A program made the translations under genes and the position numbers. A DNA stretch of 64,000 nt from the NCBI RefSeq assembly GCF_029210365.1, contig NZ_JARGES010000020.1, positions 248,001 through 312,000 of the forward strand, read 5' to 3'. This document shows, piece after piece, positions 16,751 through 24,919 of the stretch. This DNA comes from Mesorhizobium sp. YIM 152430 (GTDB lineage Bacteria; Pseudomonadota; Alphaproteobacteria; Rhizobiales; Rhizobiaceae). The first letter of the stretch is position 1, and every line of letters begins with the position of its first letter. The notes beneath the pieces were generated by a model. It searched no databases. It was given only the letters and a program-made list of their open reading frames with translations, and was not told where the DNA came from.

Positions 16751-18103
16751 TCAGCGCGTGCTGGACGAGGTGAATTCGGGATAGGCTTCGACGCCGATCT
16801 CGGCCACGTCGAGCCCCCGCATCTCGTCTTCCTTCGAGGCGCGGATGCCGATCGTCGCCTTGATCGCCATCCAGACCACGAAGGAGGCGATGAAGGTGAA
16901 GCCGCCCATGGCTACGATGCCGATGATCTGCGTGACGAAGCTCGCCTCGCTGTTGGACAGCGGCACGATCAGCGTGCCCCATATGCCGGCGAAAAGGTGG
17001 ACCGGGATCGCGCCGACGACATCGTCGATCTTGAGCTTGTCGAGCATCGGCACCGCGAAGACCACGATCACGCCGCCGACCGCGCCGATCAGGATGGCCA
17101 GGAACGGGCCGGGTTGAAGCGGCTCGGCGGTGATCGAGACGAGACCCGCGAGCGCCCCGTTCAGCACCATGGTGATGTCGACCTTCTTGTAGAGAAGCTG
17201 GGTCAGGACCAGGGCCGCGACCACGCCGCCGGCCGCCGCCAGATTGGTGTTGGCGAAGATGCGGCTGATGTCGGAAACGTCGCCATTGGTGCCCATGGCA
17301 AGCTGCGAGGCGCCGTTGAAGCCGAACCAGCCGAGCCAGAGGATGAAGGTGCCCAGCGTGGCGAGCGCCATGTTGGAGCCCGGCAGCGGCAGGACCTGGC
17401 CATTGGGGCCGTATTTGCCCTCGCGCGCACCCAGCAGGATGGCGCCGGCGAGGGCTGCCCAGCCGCCGATGCCATGGACGATGGTCGAGCCGGCGAAATC
17501 GGAAAAGCCCATTTCGGAAAGCCAGCCGCCGCCCCAGGTCCAGGCGCCGGTGATCGGATAGAGGATGCCCGTCAGGATGACGACGAAGAGCAGGAACGGC
17601 CACAAGCGGATGCGCTCGGCAAGCGTTCCCGAGACGATCGAGGCGGCAGTGGCCACGAACACCATCTGGAAGAACCAGTCCGACGCGACGGAATAGTCGC
17701 CCTCGTTGGCGGTGCCGGCGTCGGGCCAGCCATAGGCGCCGAACGAGCCGATCAGCGAACCGACATCGACATACATGATCGAATAGCCGATGGCCCAATA
17801 CATGAGGCCGGCGATGGCGTAGAGCGCGACGTTCTTGGTGAGCTGGATCGATACGTTCTTGGTGCGCACCATCCCGGCTTCAAGCATGGCAAAGCCCGCA
17901 GCCATCCACATCACCAGGAAGCCGCCCATGAGGAAGAGCAGCGTGTTGAAGATGAAGGCCATTTCGGTGGCCGACGCGAATTCGGGAGCCGCTTCCACGG
18001 CCTCTTCGGCAGCCTCCTGCGCAAAAGCCGGAAGGGCGGTGAAGGCTGTGAGCGAGAGGGTCGCGGCGAAAGTCCGCACCCGCGCGATGGTTGGAAATGT
18101 CAT
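16751..18103 (-). CDS. amtB: Ammonium transporter AmtB
   Basis: Trimeric inner-membrane ammonium channel. The ATG at 18103 is chosen because GGAGA sits 7 bp before it; another in-frame ATG lies 12 bp upstream. The 450-residue product begins with a signal peptide (cleavage likely after PAFA near residue 28), as in many proteobacterial Amt proteins, followed by eleven membrane helices. Signatures seen are GFAMLEAGMVRTKN, DWFFQMVFVATAASIVSGTLAER, DFAGSTIVHGIGGWAALAGA with the pore-lining His, LGWFGFNGAS and AGIWGTL with the second His in IPVHLFAGIWG. glnK lies 82 bp upstream, forming the classical glnK-amtB unit in which GlnK blocks the channel when nitrogen is plentiful. Confidence 0.96.
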   Translation of the reverse strand: MTFPTIARVRTFAATLSLTAFTALPAFAQEAAEEAVEAAPEFASATEMAFIFNTLLFLMGGFLVMWMAAGFAMLEAGMVRTKNVSIQLTKNVALYAIAGLMYWAIGYSIMYVDVGSLIGSFGAYGWPDAGTANEGDYSVASDWFFQMVFVATAASIVSGTLAERIRLWPFLLFVVILTGILYPITGAWTWGGGWLSEMGFSDFAGSTIVHGIGGWAALAGAILLGAREGKYGPNGQVLPLPGSNMALATLGTFILWLGWFGFNGASQLAMGTNGDVSDISRIFANTNLAAAGGVVAALVLTQLLYKKVDITMVLNGALAGLVSITAEPLQPGPFLAILIGAVGGVIVVFAVPMLDKLKIDDVVGAIPVHLFAGIWGTLIVPLSNSEASFVTQIIGIVAMGGFTFIASFVVWMAIKATIGIRASKEDEMRGLDVAEIGVEAYPEFTSSSTR

Positions 18104-18185
18104 TGAGGTCTCCATGTCGAATGTTGCCGTGAGCATCGCGCGGCAGGGCTGTTCGCCCGCCCGTCCTGCGATGCGGCCGAGAGGT

Positions 18186-18701
<516 letters not shown>

Positions 18702-18730
18702 TCAATATTTGGAGGCTCGGCTGATTTTGC

Positions 18731-19606
18731 CTATTTTTTGGGCGTCGTCTTCACGCGCACAAGCCCTTCCTGGGCAACCGAGGCGATCAGGCGGCCGTCG
18801 CGACCATACAGGAACCCGCGGGTGAAGCCGCGCGCGCCGATCGCGTTCGGGCTGTCCTGACTGTAGAGCAGCCAGTCGTCGAGCTTGTGCGGGCGGTGGA
18901 ACCACATCGCATGGTCGAGGCTCGCCATCATCAGGTCGGGGTCGAAGCCGGTGCGGCCATGCGCGAAGGTGGAGGTGTCGAGCAGCGTCATGTCCGAGAG
19001 ATAGGCGAGGATCGCCGCCTGCAACGCCCGGTCATCCGGCACGTCGCCGGAGGTGCGCACCCATACGCGCTGCTGCGGCGCCAGTTTTTTGCGCGTCGTG
19101 TAGTGTTCGAGGATGACCGGCTTGATCTCCAGCGGCCGCTCGCGCGCCCAGAATTTGCGGATCGCCTCGGGCACGTTGTTGCCCATCATCTCGATGAGTT
19201 CCGTCTGCGATTTCAGCGTTTCGGGCTCCGGAACGTCGGTCGGGCCATCGATCTGGTGCTCCAGCCCCTCTTCCTCGGCCTGGAACGAGGCTTCCAGCGA
19301 GAAGATCGCATGGCCGTGCTGGATGGCGACGACGCGCCTGGTCGTGAACGAGCCGCCGTCGCGGATGCGATCAACCTCGTAGATGATCGGCACCGACGGA
19401 TCGCCGGGCCGCATGAAGTAGCAATGCAGCGAATGAACGTGGCGTTCGGCTTCCACCGTCCGCTGCGCGGCGACCAGCGCCTGGCCGATCACCTGCCCGC
19501 CGAAGACCCGCTGCCAGCCGGCCTGCGGGCTGCGACCACGATACAAATTGTGTTCCAGCCGCTCCAGATCGAGTATGGACAGAAGTTCCTGCATGGCGGT
19601 CGTCAT
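18731..19606 (-). CDS. tesB: Acyl-CoA thioesterase II
   Basis: Double hot-dog thioesterase that hydrolyses medium- and long-chain acyl-CoAs to free acid and CoA. The ATG at 19606, after a GGGGGA site, gives 291 residues, the normal TesB length. Motifs include LEHNLYRGRSPQAGWQRVFGGQVIGQALVAA at the N-terminus, SLHCYFMRPGDPSVPIIYEV, and in the second hot-dog LDHAMWFHRPHKLDDWLLY followed by GARGFTRGFLYGRDGRLIASV. The catalytic Asp is in ASLDHAMWF (substrate-site D/T/Q set). It diverges from the ubiquinone-type hydroxylase gene. Confidence 0.95.
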   Translation of the reverse strand: MTTAMQELLSILDLERLEHNLYRGRSPQAGWQRVFGGQVIGQALVAAQRTVEAERHVHSLHCYFMRPGDPSVPIIYEVDRIRDGGSFTTRRVVAIQHGHAIFSLEASFQAEEEGLEHQIDGPTDVPEPETLKSQTELIEMMGNNVPEAIRKFWARERPLEIKPVILEHYTTRKKLAPQQRVWVRTSGDVPDDRALQAAILAYLSDMTLLDTSTFAHGRTGFDPDLMMASLDHAMWFHRPHKLDDWLLYSQDSPNAIGARGFTRGFLYGRDGRLIASVAQEGLVRVKTTPKK

Positions 19607-19706
19607 GTTGAAATCCCCCGGCGAAGGCCGACATTGCTGAATATGCGCGGTTTGCAACAGCTACGCACCGCGAAGTCAAGAAGACAGGCATATGAAGGAC
19701 CGACCC

Positions 19707-20957
19707 ATGGTTGAGGACACGAAACAGAGCGCGGCCGACATCGTCATCGCCGGCGCGGGCTATGTCGGTCTGGCGACCGCAGTCTCGATCAAGGCCGCGC
19801 GGCCGAACCTGGTCGTGCTGATCGTCGATGCGGCGCCGCAAGGCGTATGGCAGCGCGACACCCGCGCCTCGGCCATCGCGGCAGCCGCGACCCGGATGCT
19901 CGACCAGCTCGGCTGCTGGGCCGAGATCGCGCCGAATGCGCAGGCGATGACGGAGATGATCGTCACGGACTCGCGCACCTCCGATCCCGTGCGCCCCGTT
20001 TTCCTGACCTTCGACGGCGAAGTCGGCTCCGGCGAGGCTTTCGCCCACATGGTCGCCAACAAGGATCTGAATGGCGCCTTGCGTCGCCGCGCGGCCGAAC
20101 TCGGCGTCGAGATCCGCGAGGGACTGGGCGTCACCGGCTTTGCCACACTGCCGGCCACAACCCGCGTCGATTTCGCGGATGGCACGAATGTCGAGGCGCG
20201 GCTGCTCGTCGCCGCCGACGGCGTGAAATCGCGGCTGCGCGACATGGCCGGCATTCGGACGGTCCACTGGGACTACGGCCAGTCCGGCATCGTCTGCACC
20301 GTCCGTCACGAGCGCCCGCACAATGGCCGCGCCGAAGAGCACTTCCTGCCGGCCGGCCCCTTCGCCACCCTGCCGCTCGCGCCCGACGAGAACGGCAACA
20401 ACCGTTCGTCGATCGTCTGGACCGAGCGCACAGCGGACGCCGAGCGCCTCGTCGCCGACGACCTGATCGTCTTCGAGCACGAACTCGAGCAGCGTTTCGG
20501 CCTCGAACTCGGCGAAATCCATGTCGAGGGCAAGCCGCGCGCCTGGCCGCTTGGCCTGACGCTCGCGCGCGATTTCGTCAAGCCGCGCTTCGCCCTCGTC
20601 GGCGACGCCGCGCACGGAATCCACCCGATTGCCGGCCAGGGGCTCAATCTAGGCTTCAAGGACGCCGCCGCATTGGCCGAAACGGTGGTCGATGCCGACC
20701 GGCTCGGCCAGGACATCGGCGCGCTCGACGTCCTCCAGCGCTACGAGCGCTGGCGCCGCTTCGACACGGTGCAGATGGGCGTGACCACGGACGTCCTGAA
20801 CCGGCTCTTCTCCAACGACATCGCGCCCGTCCGCGCGATCCGCGACATCGGGCTTGGCCTGGTCGAGCGGATGCCGCGCCTGAAGGAGTTCTTCATCCGC
20901 CAGGCCTCGGGCCTTTCGCCCGCCGCTCCGCGCCTTCTGCGCGGCGAAGCCATCTGA
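19707..20957 (+). CDS. UbiH/UbiF/COQ6-family FAD-dependent hydroxylase
   Basis: Flavin monooxygenase that most likely hydroxylates a ubiquinone precursor ring at the inner membrane. The start at 19707 is preferred because AAGGA precedes it by 7 bp; the ATG at 19692 would add five residues. The 416-residue protein has the ADP-binding motif IVIAGAGYVGLA near the start, LLVAADGVKSRLRDMAG (the DG motif) and ALVGDAAHGIHPIAGQGLNLGFKDAAAL (the GD FAD motif). In alphaproteobacteria the number of such hydroxylases varies (UbiL, UbiM, UbiH, UbiF) and the ring position cannot be told from the sequence. The YbaK gene follows 16 bp downstream. Confidence 0.88.
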   Translation: MVEDTKQSAADIVIAGAGYVGLATAVSIKAARPNLVVLIVDAAPQGVWQRDTRASAIAAAATRMLDQLGCWAEIAPNAQAMTEMIVTDSRTSDPVRPVFLTFDGEVGSGEAFAHMVANKDLNGALRRRAAELGVEIREGLGVTGFATLPATTRVDFADGTNVEARLLVAADGVKSRLRDMAGIRTVHWDYGQSGIVCTVRHERPHNGRAEEHFLPAGPFATLPLAPDENGNNRSSIVWTERTADAERLVADDLIVFEHELEQRFGLELGEIHVEGKPRAWPLGLTLARDFVKPRFALVGDAAHGIHPIAGQGLNLGFKDAAALAETVVDADRLGQDIGALDVLQRYERWRRFDTVQMGVTTDVLNRLFSNDIAPVRAIRDIGLGLVERMPRLKEFFIRQASGLSPAAPRLLRGEAI

Positions 20958-20973
20958 AACTTCAGGACACGAC

Positions 20974-21432
20974 ATGAGCCTTGAAACCGTGCGCGCGTTT
21001 CTCGCCGAGAACGCTCCCGACATTTCCGTCATCGAGACCGAGCAGAGCTCGGCCACCGTTTCGCTTGCGGCCGAGGCGCACGGCGTCGAGCCCGACCAGA
21101 TCGCCAAGACGATCTGCCTGCGCGTCGGCGACGAGGCGATGCTGATCGTCGCCTCCGGGCTTGCCCGGCTCGACAACCGCAAGTTCAAGGACCGCTTCGG
21201 GGGCAAGGCGCGGATGCTGCCGGCCGACGAGGTGGTGGAAGTGACGTCGCACCCGGTCGGGGGCGTCTGTCCTTTCGGACTCCCCTCTGCGCTGCCCATC
21301 TATTGCGACGTGTCGCTCCAGAAGTTCGACGAAGTCGTCCCGGCCGCCGGCGCCACCAACGCCGCCATCCGCCTGCCGACCGACCGCCTCGTCGCGCTGA
21401 CAGGGGCGGAATGGATCGACGTCTGCCAATAG
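20974..21432 (+). CDS. YbaK/EbsC family protein (prolyl-tRNA deacylase-like)
   Basis: Protein of 152 residues with the YbaK/ProX fold, a trans-acting editing domain that hydrolyses mischarged aminoacyl-tRNAs. Family features are IVASGLARLDNRKFKDRFGGKARMLPADEVVEVTSHPVGGVCPFGLP, in which the Lys of the RKF/KF region and the GGVCPFG loop line the active site. It starts 16 bp after the hydroxylase gene and is probably co-transcribed. Which tRNA it edits is not predictable. Confidence 0.9.
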   Translation: MSLETVRAFLAENAPDISVIETEQSSATVSLAAEAHGVEPDQIAKTICLRVGDEAMLIVASGLARLDNRKFKDRFGGKARMLPADEVVEVTSHPVGGVCPFGLPSALPIYCDVSLQKFDEVVPAAGATNAAIRLPTDRLVALTGAEWIDVCQ

Positions 21433-21509
21433 GACCTTCGTTGGACTGGAAACCGCCGCCCCGGCTCCTAGGTTGAGGGACGACACCAACCCTCGTGAAG
21501 GAGAGCAAC

Positions 21510-21947
21510 ATGAACAGGCACGCAACGGCAATCTGGCAAGGCGCGCTCAAGGATGGATCGGGCACGCTCGACATGCAGAGCGGCGCCTTCTCCAAGCAGC
21601 CCTATTCCTTCAAGGGCCGCTTCGAGGACGAGAGCGGCAAGTCCGGCACCAACCCGGAAGAACTGATCGCCGCCGCCCATGCCGGCTGCTTTTCCATGCA
21701 GCTCTCGCACCTTCTCGCCGAAAGCGGCACGCCGGCCGAAAAACTGGAGACGACCGCGACCGTCACCTATGGCCCGGCGGCGGGCGGCGGCTTCGAGATC
21801 ACCGAAAGTGCGCTGAAGCTGAACGCAAAAGTGCCGGGCGTCGACGAGGCGAAGTTCAGGGAACTGGCCGAGAAGGCCAAGACCGGATGCCCGGTCTCCA
21901 AGGCGCTTGGCGCGATCAAGGTCACGCTCGACGCGAAGCTCGCGTAA
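21510..21947 (+). CDS. OsmC-family peroxiredoxin-like protein
   Basis: Thiol-dependent peroxidase of 145 residues acting on organic hydroperoxides. The ATG at 21510 follows AAGGAG; a GTG 15 bp upstream is less likely. The two redox cysteines are in AAHAGCFSMQLSHLL and KTGCPVSKAL, the standard OsmC pair, and the N-terminus KQPYSFKGRFEDESGKSGTNPEELIAA is typical for the OsmC (rather than Ohr) subgroup. It stands between ybaK and the amino-acid dehydrogenase gene with its own likely promoter. OsmC proteins are usually induced by osmotic stress or stationary phase. Confidence 0.93.
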   Translation: MNRHATAIWQGALKDGSGTLDMQSGAFSKQPYSFKGRFEDESGKSGTNPEELIAAAHAGCFSMQLSHLLAESGTPAEKLETTATVTYGPAAGGGFEITESALKLNAKVPGVDEAKFRELAEKAKTGCPVSKALGAIKVTLDAKLA

Positions 21948-21972
21948 TTTCCTGAGCACCGCAGCGATTTTT

Positions 21973-22001
21973 ACGCAAGGGAAATTCCGTTTCCCTTGCG
22001 T
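21973..22001. repeat. Perfect 12-bp hairpin between osmC and the leucine dehydrogenase-like gene
   Basis: Arms ACGCAAGGGAAA (21973-21984) and TTTCCCTTGCGT (21990-22001) flank a 5-base loop, 25 bp after the osmC stop. Neither strand has a T-tract after the stem, so it is not a standard intrinsic terminator. It could be a 3' stabiliser of osmC mRNA or an operator for the next gene. Confidence 0.6.
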
Positions 22002-22068
22002 CTTCGCAACCAAAGAACCGTGCGTTTCGCCTAGACTGTTGCACATGTAACAGACGGGAGGAAACGCC

Positions 22069-23181
22069 ATGTTGCAGGCTCACAAGCCCATCCAGCGCAC
22101 CGCGATGCGCTCCACGCTCGAACTCACCGACATCACCGACGACGCGAAGCTCCTGCCCGGCTTCGACGGCCATGAGCGCATCGTTCTCGGTCGCGACGAG
22201 ACGCGCGGCCTGATCGCCATCGTCGCGATCCATGACACCAGGCTCGGGCCCGCACTGGGCGGTACGCGCGTGTGGAAGCACGAGAGCCTGGAAGCCGCGA
22301 TTACCGACGCGCTCCGCCTGTCGCGCGGCATGACCTACAAGTCAGCCATCGCCGGGATGCCCTTCGGTGGCGGCAAGGCGGTCATTCTCGCCAATGCGAA
22401 GACGGACAAGACGCCCGACCTCCTCGAAGCCTATGCCGAGATGCTGGCAGCCCTCGACGGCGACTATTACACCGGCGAGGATGTCGGCCTGACGCTTGCC
22501 GACGCTGACTTCCTGCGCGCCCGCACGCCCAACGTCACTGGCACGACGCTCGGCGGCAGCGAAAACCCCTCGCCCGTCACCGCCCAGGGCGTCTTTCTCG
22601 GGCTGAAGGCCGCCGTGAAGCACCGCTTCGGCCGCGACGATCTTTCGGGCCTGCGCGTCGGCGTGCAGGGGCTGGGCTCGGTCGGCCGCCGGCTAGCTGA
22701 GGAACTGCACGAAGCCGGCGCGACGCTCGTCGTCGCCGATATCGACAGCGCGCGCGTGGACCAGGCCGTCCGGGACTTCGGCGCGACCACGCTCGCTTCC
22801 GACGCCATGGCGACCGCCGATCTCGACGTCTTCGCCCCCTGCGCGCTCGGCGGTGTCATCCATGCCGGCATGATCGATATGATCAGGGCGAAGGTGATCG
22901 CGGGCGCGGCCAACAACCAGCTCGCCAACGAGGCCGACGCGGCGCTTCTCGCCGAACGCGGCATCCTCTATGCGCCCGACTATGTCATCAATGCCGGCGG
23001 TCTGATCAATGTCGCCAGCGAACTCCTGCCTGGCGGCTATGTCCGCGCCCGCGCGATGAAGCTCGTCAAGACGATCCCCGCGACGCTCGCCGACATCTTT
23101 GCCCGTGCGGATGCCGAAAAGCGCCCGACCAACGCCATTGCCGAGGACATCGCCGAAGAGCGCATCGCCGCCCGCCACTGA
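22069..23181 (+). CDS. Glu/Leu/Phe/Val dehydrogenase (leucine dehydrogenase-like)
   Basis: NAD-dependent amino-acid dehydrogenase of 370 residues that oxidatively deaminates a branched-chain or aromatic amino acid to the 2-oxo acid. The N-terminal catalytic domain has LGGTRVW, SRGMTYKSAIAGMPFGGGKAVI with the substrate and catalytic lysines (K91, K103) and GEDVGLTLADADFLR. The Rossmann domain begins near LRVGVQGLGSVGRRLAEEL. The lack of the long glutamate-dehydrogenase insertions and the size near 360 place it with leucine/phenylalanine/valine dehydrogenases. A GGAGG site precedes the ATG. Substrate choice within this group is not resolved here. Confidence 0.88.
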   Translation: MLQAHKPIQRTAMRSTLELTDITDDAKLLPGFDGHERIVLGRDETRGLIAIVAIHDTRLGPALGGTRVWKHESLEAAITDALRLSRGMTYKSAIAGMPFGGGKAVILANAKTDKTPDLLEAYAEMLAALDGDYYTGEDVGLTLADADFLRARTPNVTGTTLGGSENPSPVTAQGVFLGLKAAVKHRFGRDDLSGLRVGVQGLGSVGRRLAEELHEAGATLVVADIDSARVDQAVRDFGATTLASDAMATADLDVFAPCALGGVIHAGMIDMIRAKVIAGAANNQLANEADAALLAERGILYAPDYVINAGGLINVASELLPGGYVRARAMKLVKTIPATLADIFARADAEKRPTNAIAEDIAEERIAARH

Positions 23182-23199
23182 TCACCGAACCCGAGGGGA

Positions 23200-23234
23200 A
23201 CCGGCCGGGAGATCGGAAAACCGACACCGGCCGG
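23200..23234. repeat. Nested inverted repeat between convergent genes
   Basis: Outer arms CCGGCCGG (23201-23208 and 23227-23234) enclose an inner TCGG-AAAA-CCGA hairpin (23213-23224). It lies between the convergent leucine dehydrogenase-like and msrA genes and may limit read-through in both directions. There is no T-tract. Confidence 0.5.
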
Positions 23235-23251
23235 AATGCCTTAAAGCTGCA

Positions 23252-23281
23252 ATTTGCAGGCCGCTCAGGCCGGATACCGGC
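23252..23281. repeat. Short dispersed repeat, copy 1
   Basis: ATTTGCAGGCCGCT followed by a GG-CCGG-TA-CCGGC pattern is found again, with the first 14 bases identical, at 54210-54241. Both copies are intergenic, so this may be a small dispersed element of the genome. Confidence 0.45.
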
Positions 23282-23290
23282 GCATGACGA

Positions 23291-23893
23291 TCAGCTTCCT
23301 TTGATGCCGGCCATGGCTTCGGACCCCCAGACTTCCTTCACCCGCGCGTCGCGCCCGCACGCGCCGCGATAGTAGCGGTAGCGCAGCGGATTCTTGGTGT
23401 AGTAGTCCTGGTGGTATTCCTCCGCCGGCCAGAATTGCGGCGCCGGCACGATCTCGGTCGCAAGCTGCACGCCGCCGAGCGCCTGCGAAGCCTTCGCCTT
23501 GGCTTCCCTCGCTGCGGCGAGTTGGGCGTCGCCGACCGCATAGACGGCGGTCGTGTAGGAATAGCCCCGATCGCAGAACTGGCCGCCCGCATCGGTCGGA
23601 TCGACCGAGCGGAAGAACGCCGCCAGCAGCGCGTCATAGCTCACCCGCGACGGATCGTAGACGATCTCGACCGCCTCGCGATGGCGCGCTGCGGTATGGT
23701 TTTCATAAGTCGGATTCTCGGTCGTCCCGCCGATATAGCCTGAAGTCGTCGAGATCACTCCGCCGACCTTGTCGAAATCGGATTCGACGCACCAGAAGCA
23801 CCCACCGGCGAAGATCGCCCGTTCGGTGTTCTGCGCGGCGGCGGGCAGGGTTGTGAAGGCAAGGGAAAGCGCAAGCGCGGCAGTTCTCAACAT
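23291..23893 (-). CDS. msrA: Peptide-methionine (S)-S-oxide reductase, exported
   Basis: Repairs oxidised methionine (S-epimer) in proteins. The 200-residue product has an N-terminal signal peptide (hydrophobic residues 4-18, cleavage likely AAA|Q after residue 20), so this copy acts in the periplasm. The catalytic GCFWC motif is at residues 31-35 with nucleophile Cys32, followed by the FDKVGGV/TSGYIGG segments typical of MsrA and by YSYTTAVYAV, FWPAEEYHQDYYTKNP. Resolving cysteines are likely in the C-terminal YYRGACGRD. It is alone on the minus strand with a repeat-rich gap on its upstream side. Confidence 0.94.
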   Translation of the reverse strand: MLRTAALALSLAFTTLPAAAQNTERAIFAGGCFWCVESDFDKVGGVISTTSGYIGGTTENPTYENHTAARHREAVEIVYDPSRVSYDALLAAFFRSVDPTDAGGQFCDRGYSYTTAVYAVGDAQLAAAREAKAKASQALGGVQLATEIVPAPQFWPAEEYHQDYYTKNPLRYRYYRGACGRDARVKEVWGSEAMAGIKGS

Positions 23894-23989
23894 GGTCGTC
23901 CTCCGGGGATGTTGCGAAGGAACGTAACGCCGGGTGCGGCAGTTTCAAATCAAGGCTGCGGGATGGGCGCGTGATCTTGCAAGCCCGCT

Positions 23990-24112
23990 TCATCCCGGCC
24001 GAAGTCCGAGCGAAGCGAGGCGAGAGTCGGGACCCATTCCGTGAGCTTCCCGGTCACGGAATGGGTCCCGGATAGGGTCACAACGCTACGCACCGATCCC
24101 CTTCCGGGATGA
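23990..24112. repeat. Composite palindromic intergenic element between sdhB and msrA
   Basis: Outer arms TCATCCCGG (23990-23998) and CCGGGATGA (24104-24112) enclose a long hairpin with 17-bp perfect arms (24028-24044 and 24054-24070, beginning CGGGACCCATTCC) and a 9-base loop. The layout is that of the dispersed palindromic elements (RIME/RPE-like) common in rhizobial intergenic regions, which often carry CATCCCGG and GGACCC blocks. The element lies just downstream of the sdh operon and upstream of msrA. Confidence 0.75.
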
Positions 24113-24128
24113 CGCGCGCTGGCGCTGT

Positions 24129-24908
24129 CTAAACCCGCCGCTCGATCATCATCTTCTTGATCTCGGCAATCGCCTTCGCCGGGTTCAGCCCCTTCGGGCA
24201 GGCCTGCGTGCAATTCATGATCGTGTGGCAGCGATAGAGCCGGAACGGGTCTTCCAGATTGTCGAGCCGCTCGCCGGTCTTCTCGTCGCGACTGTCGATC
24301 AGCCAGCGATAGGCTTGCAGCAGCACGGCGGGGCCGAGATAGCGCTCGCCGTTCCACCAGTAGGACGGGCAGGAGGTCTGGCAGCAGAAGCACAGGATGC
24401 ATTCGTAGAGGCCGTCGAGCTTCTGGCGGTCCTCATGGCTTTGCGTCCATTCCTTGGCGGGCTCGGGCGAAACCGTCTGTAGCCAGGGTTGAATCGAGGA
24501 AAGCTGCGCATAGGGAACGGTGAGGTCCGGCACGAGATCCTTTACCACCGGCATGTGTGGCAGCGGGTAGACCTTGACCACGCCCGACACCTCGTCCGCG
24601 CCCTTGGTACAGGCGAGCGTGTTGGTGCCGTCGATGTTCATCGCGCACGAACCGCAGATGCCCTCGCGGCACGAGCGGCGCAGCGTCAGCGTCGGATCGA
24701 CATTGTTCTTGATCCACAGGAGCGCGTCGAGGACCATCGGCCCGCAATCGTCCATGTCGACAAAATAGGTGTCGGTGCGCGGGTTCTCGTCGTCGTCCGG
24801 CGACCAGCGATAGATCTTGTATTCGCGCAGATTGGTGGCGCCGGCCGGCTTCGGCCAGGTCCTGCCCTCATTGATCCGCGAGTTCTTGGGAAGGGTGATT
24901 TCGACCAT
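24129..24908 (-). CDS. sdhB: Succinate dehydrogenase iron-sulfur subunit
   Basis: Electron-transfer subunit of complex II (succinate:quinone oxidoreductase), 259 residues, normal length. The [2Fe-2S] ligands are in [16 protein letters not shown] with a further Cys in LACTKG; the [4Fe-4S] and [3Fe-4S] clusters are bound by [17 protein letters not shown] and [19 protein letters not shown]. It is the last gene of sdhCDAB, starting 12 bp after the sdhA stop. The usual DPFRLYRCH segment is present. Confidence 0.98.
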   Translation of the reverse strand: MVEITLPKNSRINEGRTWPKPAGATNLREYKIYRWSPDDDENPRTDTYFVDMDDCGPMVLDALLWIKNNVDPTLTLRRSCREGICGSCAMNIDGTNTLACTKGADEVSGVVKVYPLPHMPVVKDLVPDLTVPYAQLSSIQPWLQTVSPEPAKEWTQSHEDRQKLDGLYECILCFCCQTSCPSYWWNGERYLGPAVLLQAYRWLIDSRDEKTGERLDNLEDPFRLYRCHTIMNCTQACPKGLNPAKAIAEIKKMMIERRV

Positions 24909-24919
24909 TCTTCCGTTCC

